Assembly: GCF_030382115.1 (NCBI RefSeq)
Contig: NZ_JAUDRJ010000003.1
Coordinates: 1,401,477-1,415,832 of the forward strand
Length of the DNA stretch: 14,356 nucleotides
Reading direction: 5' to 3'
DNA from: Nostoc sp. GT001
GTDB lineage: Bacteria > Cyanobacteriota > Cyanobacteriia > Cyanobacteriales > Nostocaceae
Part shown: positions 13,433-14,356 of the stretch, piece after piece
Numbering within the stretch: the first letter of the stretch is position 1
How the letters are laid out: each line of letters opens with the position of its first letter
Made by a program: the position numbers and the translations under genes
The notes under the pieces: generated by a model
What the model saw: the letters and a program-made list of their open reading frames with translations, nothing else
Databases searched by the model: none
What the model was told of the DNA's origin: nothing

Positions 13433-14356
13433 TTAATCAAGACCATCATTGGAAAAATGGTTTTTTTCGTTGCACTTGTTTACAAAATCTAGATAACGAT
13501 CTGCAAAGATTTGCGGTGAAAACTGCGCGGCGTGCGATCGCATATACTCGGAATTGAACGAACCCTCATACATTTCAAACTTTTCTACTGCCTCCACCAA
13601 AGCCGCCTCGGTTTGCGTATTGAAAAATATACCTGTCCCTGTATCCGCATCAGAGCGGATATCTCGCACTGTTTCTAAAGCACCCCCTGCACCATAAGCA
13701 ATTACTGGCGTGCCGCAAGCTTGTGCTTCTACTAGGGCAATACCAAAATCTTCACAAGCTGCATACACAAACGCCTTAGCCTTAGACATATATTTTTTTA
13801 CCACATTATCGGGTTGCCAACCGAGTATTTGGATATTTGAGTTTGCCATCTCGCGAATCTTGTTCATTTCATCTCCTGTACCAATGACTACTAATGGTCG
13901 TTTTAGTTGATTAAAAGCCTTGACAATCAACGATATTTGCTTGTAACTCACTAACCGGGAAACTGTCAGATAAAAGTCCTCTTTTTCAGACAGAAACGGA
14001 AATTCTGCAATATTCACTGGTGGGTAAATGACTGTTGCTTCTCGCCGATAGCAACGCCAAATCCGCCGAGCTGTATGCTGCGAGTTGGCAATGAAGTAAT
14101 CAACACGATTGGCACTCAATACATCCCACTCGCGCAAGCGATGTAATAAATATCGCGTCACCCATCCAGGTAAACCATTACCCAGTTTGCTGTGGCGCAG
14201 ATAATCAAAAGTCAAGTCCCAGGCATAGCGCATAGGGCTGTGACAGTAGCAAATATGCGTCTGTTCGGGAGTGGTAAGGATTCCTTTGGCAACAGCATGG
14301 GATGAAGACAGAATTACATCATAATGCCGCAAATCAAGTTGTTCAATTGCCAAGGG
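13433..14356 (-). CDS. Family 4 glycosyltransferase (5' end outside window)
   Basis: Retaining GT-B glycosyltransferase that would add a sugar, plausibly from a GDP or UDP donor, to a growing lipid-linked polysaccharide. 307 residues are visible and the frame stays open to the right edge (first visible codons CCC TTG GCA), so perhaps 60-80 N-terminal residues are missing. Motifs by visible residue number: CYCHSPMRYAWDL (36-48), typical of WbaZ-like mannosyltransferases; ANSQHTARRI (90-99); YPPVN (111-115); VSRLVSYKQ (132-140), the start of the donor-binding domain; and the E-x7-E pattern E202-DFGIALV-E210 followed by ACGTPVIAYGAGG. The TAA stop is 98 bp before the transferase start. The mannosyltransferase reading is supported by context but unproven. 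Confidence 0.92.
   Translation of the reverse strand, partial: PLAIEQLDLRHYDVILSSSHAVAKGILTTPEQTHICYCHSPMRYAWDLTFDYLRHSKLGNGLPGWVTRYLLHRLREWDVLSANRVDYFIANSQHTARRIWRCYRREATVIYPPVNIAEFPFLSEKEDFYLTVSRLVSYKQISLIVKAFNQLKRPLVVIGTGDEMNKIREMANSNIQILGWQPDNVVKKYMSKAKAFVYAACEDFGIALVEAQACGTPVIAYGAGGALETVRDIRSDADTGTGIFFNTQTEAALVEAVEKFEMYEGSFNSEYMRSHAAQFSPQIFADRYLDFVNKCNEKNHFSNDGLD

Noticed and set aside
2947..13545. GCGATCGC palindromes as regulatory sites
   Set aside because: They are HIP1 octamers spread through coding and non-coding DNA, useful as a cyanobacterial signature but not specific sites.
13433..14353. TTG at 14353 as a true start of the glycosyltransferase
   Set aside because: The frame continues open to the window edge and the usual N-terminal part of the GT-B fold is missing, so the gene is truncated by the window.
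10145..14356. Assignment of the sugar genes to the heterocyst envelope polysaccharide island
   Set aside because: None of the diagnostic hep/hgl genes is in the window; gmd-fcl and PGT genes occur in many surface-polysaccharide loci.

Overview
The window reads as chromosomal DNA of a filamentous, probably heterocyst-forming cyanobacterium (Nostoc/Anabaena type). The evidence is eleven GCGATCGC (HIP1) octamers by my count, AT-rich intergenic regions with 7-bp tandem repeats (ATTAAAA, TTTTTGG), several palindromic dispersed-type repeats, and protein families with a strong cyanobacterial flavour. No rRNA, tRNA, CRISPR array, IS transposase, phage or plasmid gene was seen.

Left part (1-5770). 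A Crp/Fnr-type regulator (minus strand, 3' end cut off by the window) is divergent from a very large plus-strand gene encoding a 1351-residue protein. That protein has an N-terminal coiled coil, a long acidic Ser/Thr/Pro-rich linker containing an 81-bp duplication, and an Hsp70-like actin-fold ATPase domain near the C terminus. Its stop codon is followed after one base by two abutting inverted-repeat elements, one carrying four ATTAAAA heptamers and the other a 42-bp near-perfect palindrome.

Middle (5770-8447). A lone plus-strand membrane sugar-phosphate transferase faces a lone minus-strand sugar ABC-transporter permease. Between them lies a 148-bp inverted-repeat element whose two internal hairpins probably terminate both genes. 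Next come a Phd/YefM-like small protein and an HNH endonuclease, overlapping by GTGA; this toxin-antitoxin-like pair is the least understood module here.

Right part (8447-14356, all minus strand). In transcription order from the right edge: a family-4 glycosyltransferase (5' end outside), a second polyprenyl-phosphate sugar transferase, gmd and fcl (GDP-mannose to GDP-L-fucose), 5-formyltetrahydrofolate cyclo-ligase, and a catalase-like haem protein. The first four form a surface-polysaccharide biosynthesis locus: the transferase would load the first sugar phosphate on the lipid carrier, gmd/fcl supply GDP-fucose, and the glycosyltransferase extends the chain. A strong intrinsic terminator ends gmd-fcl just before the cyclo-ligase start.

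Most of the window is ordinary cyanobacterial chromosome. The items worth a second look are the HNH/Phd-like pair, the giant Hsp70-like protein, and the repeat elements that sit against stop codons.
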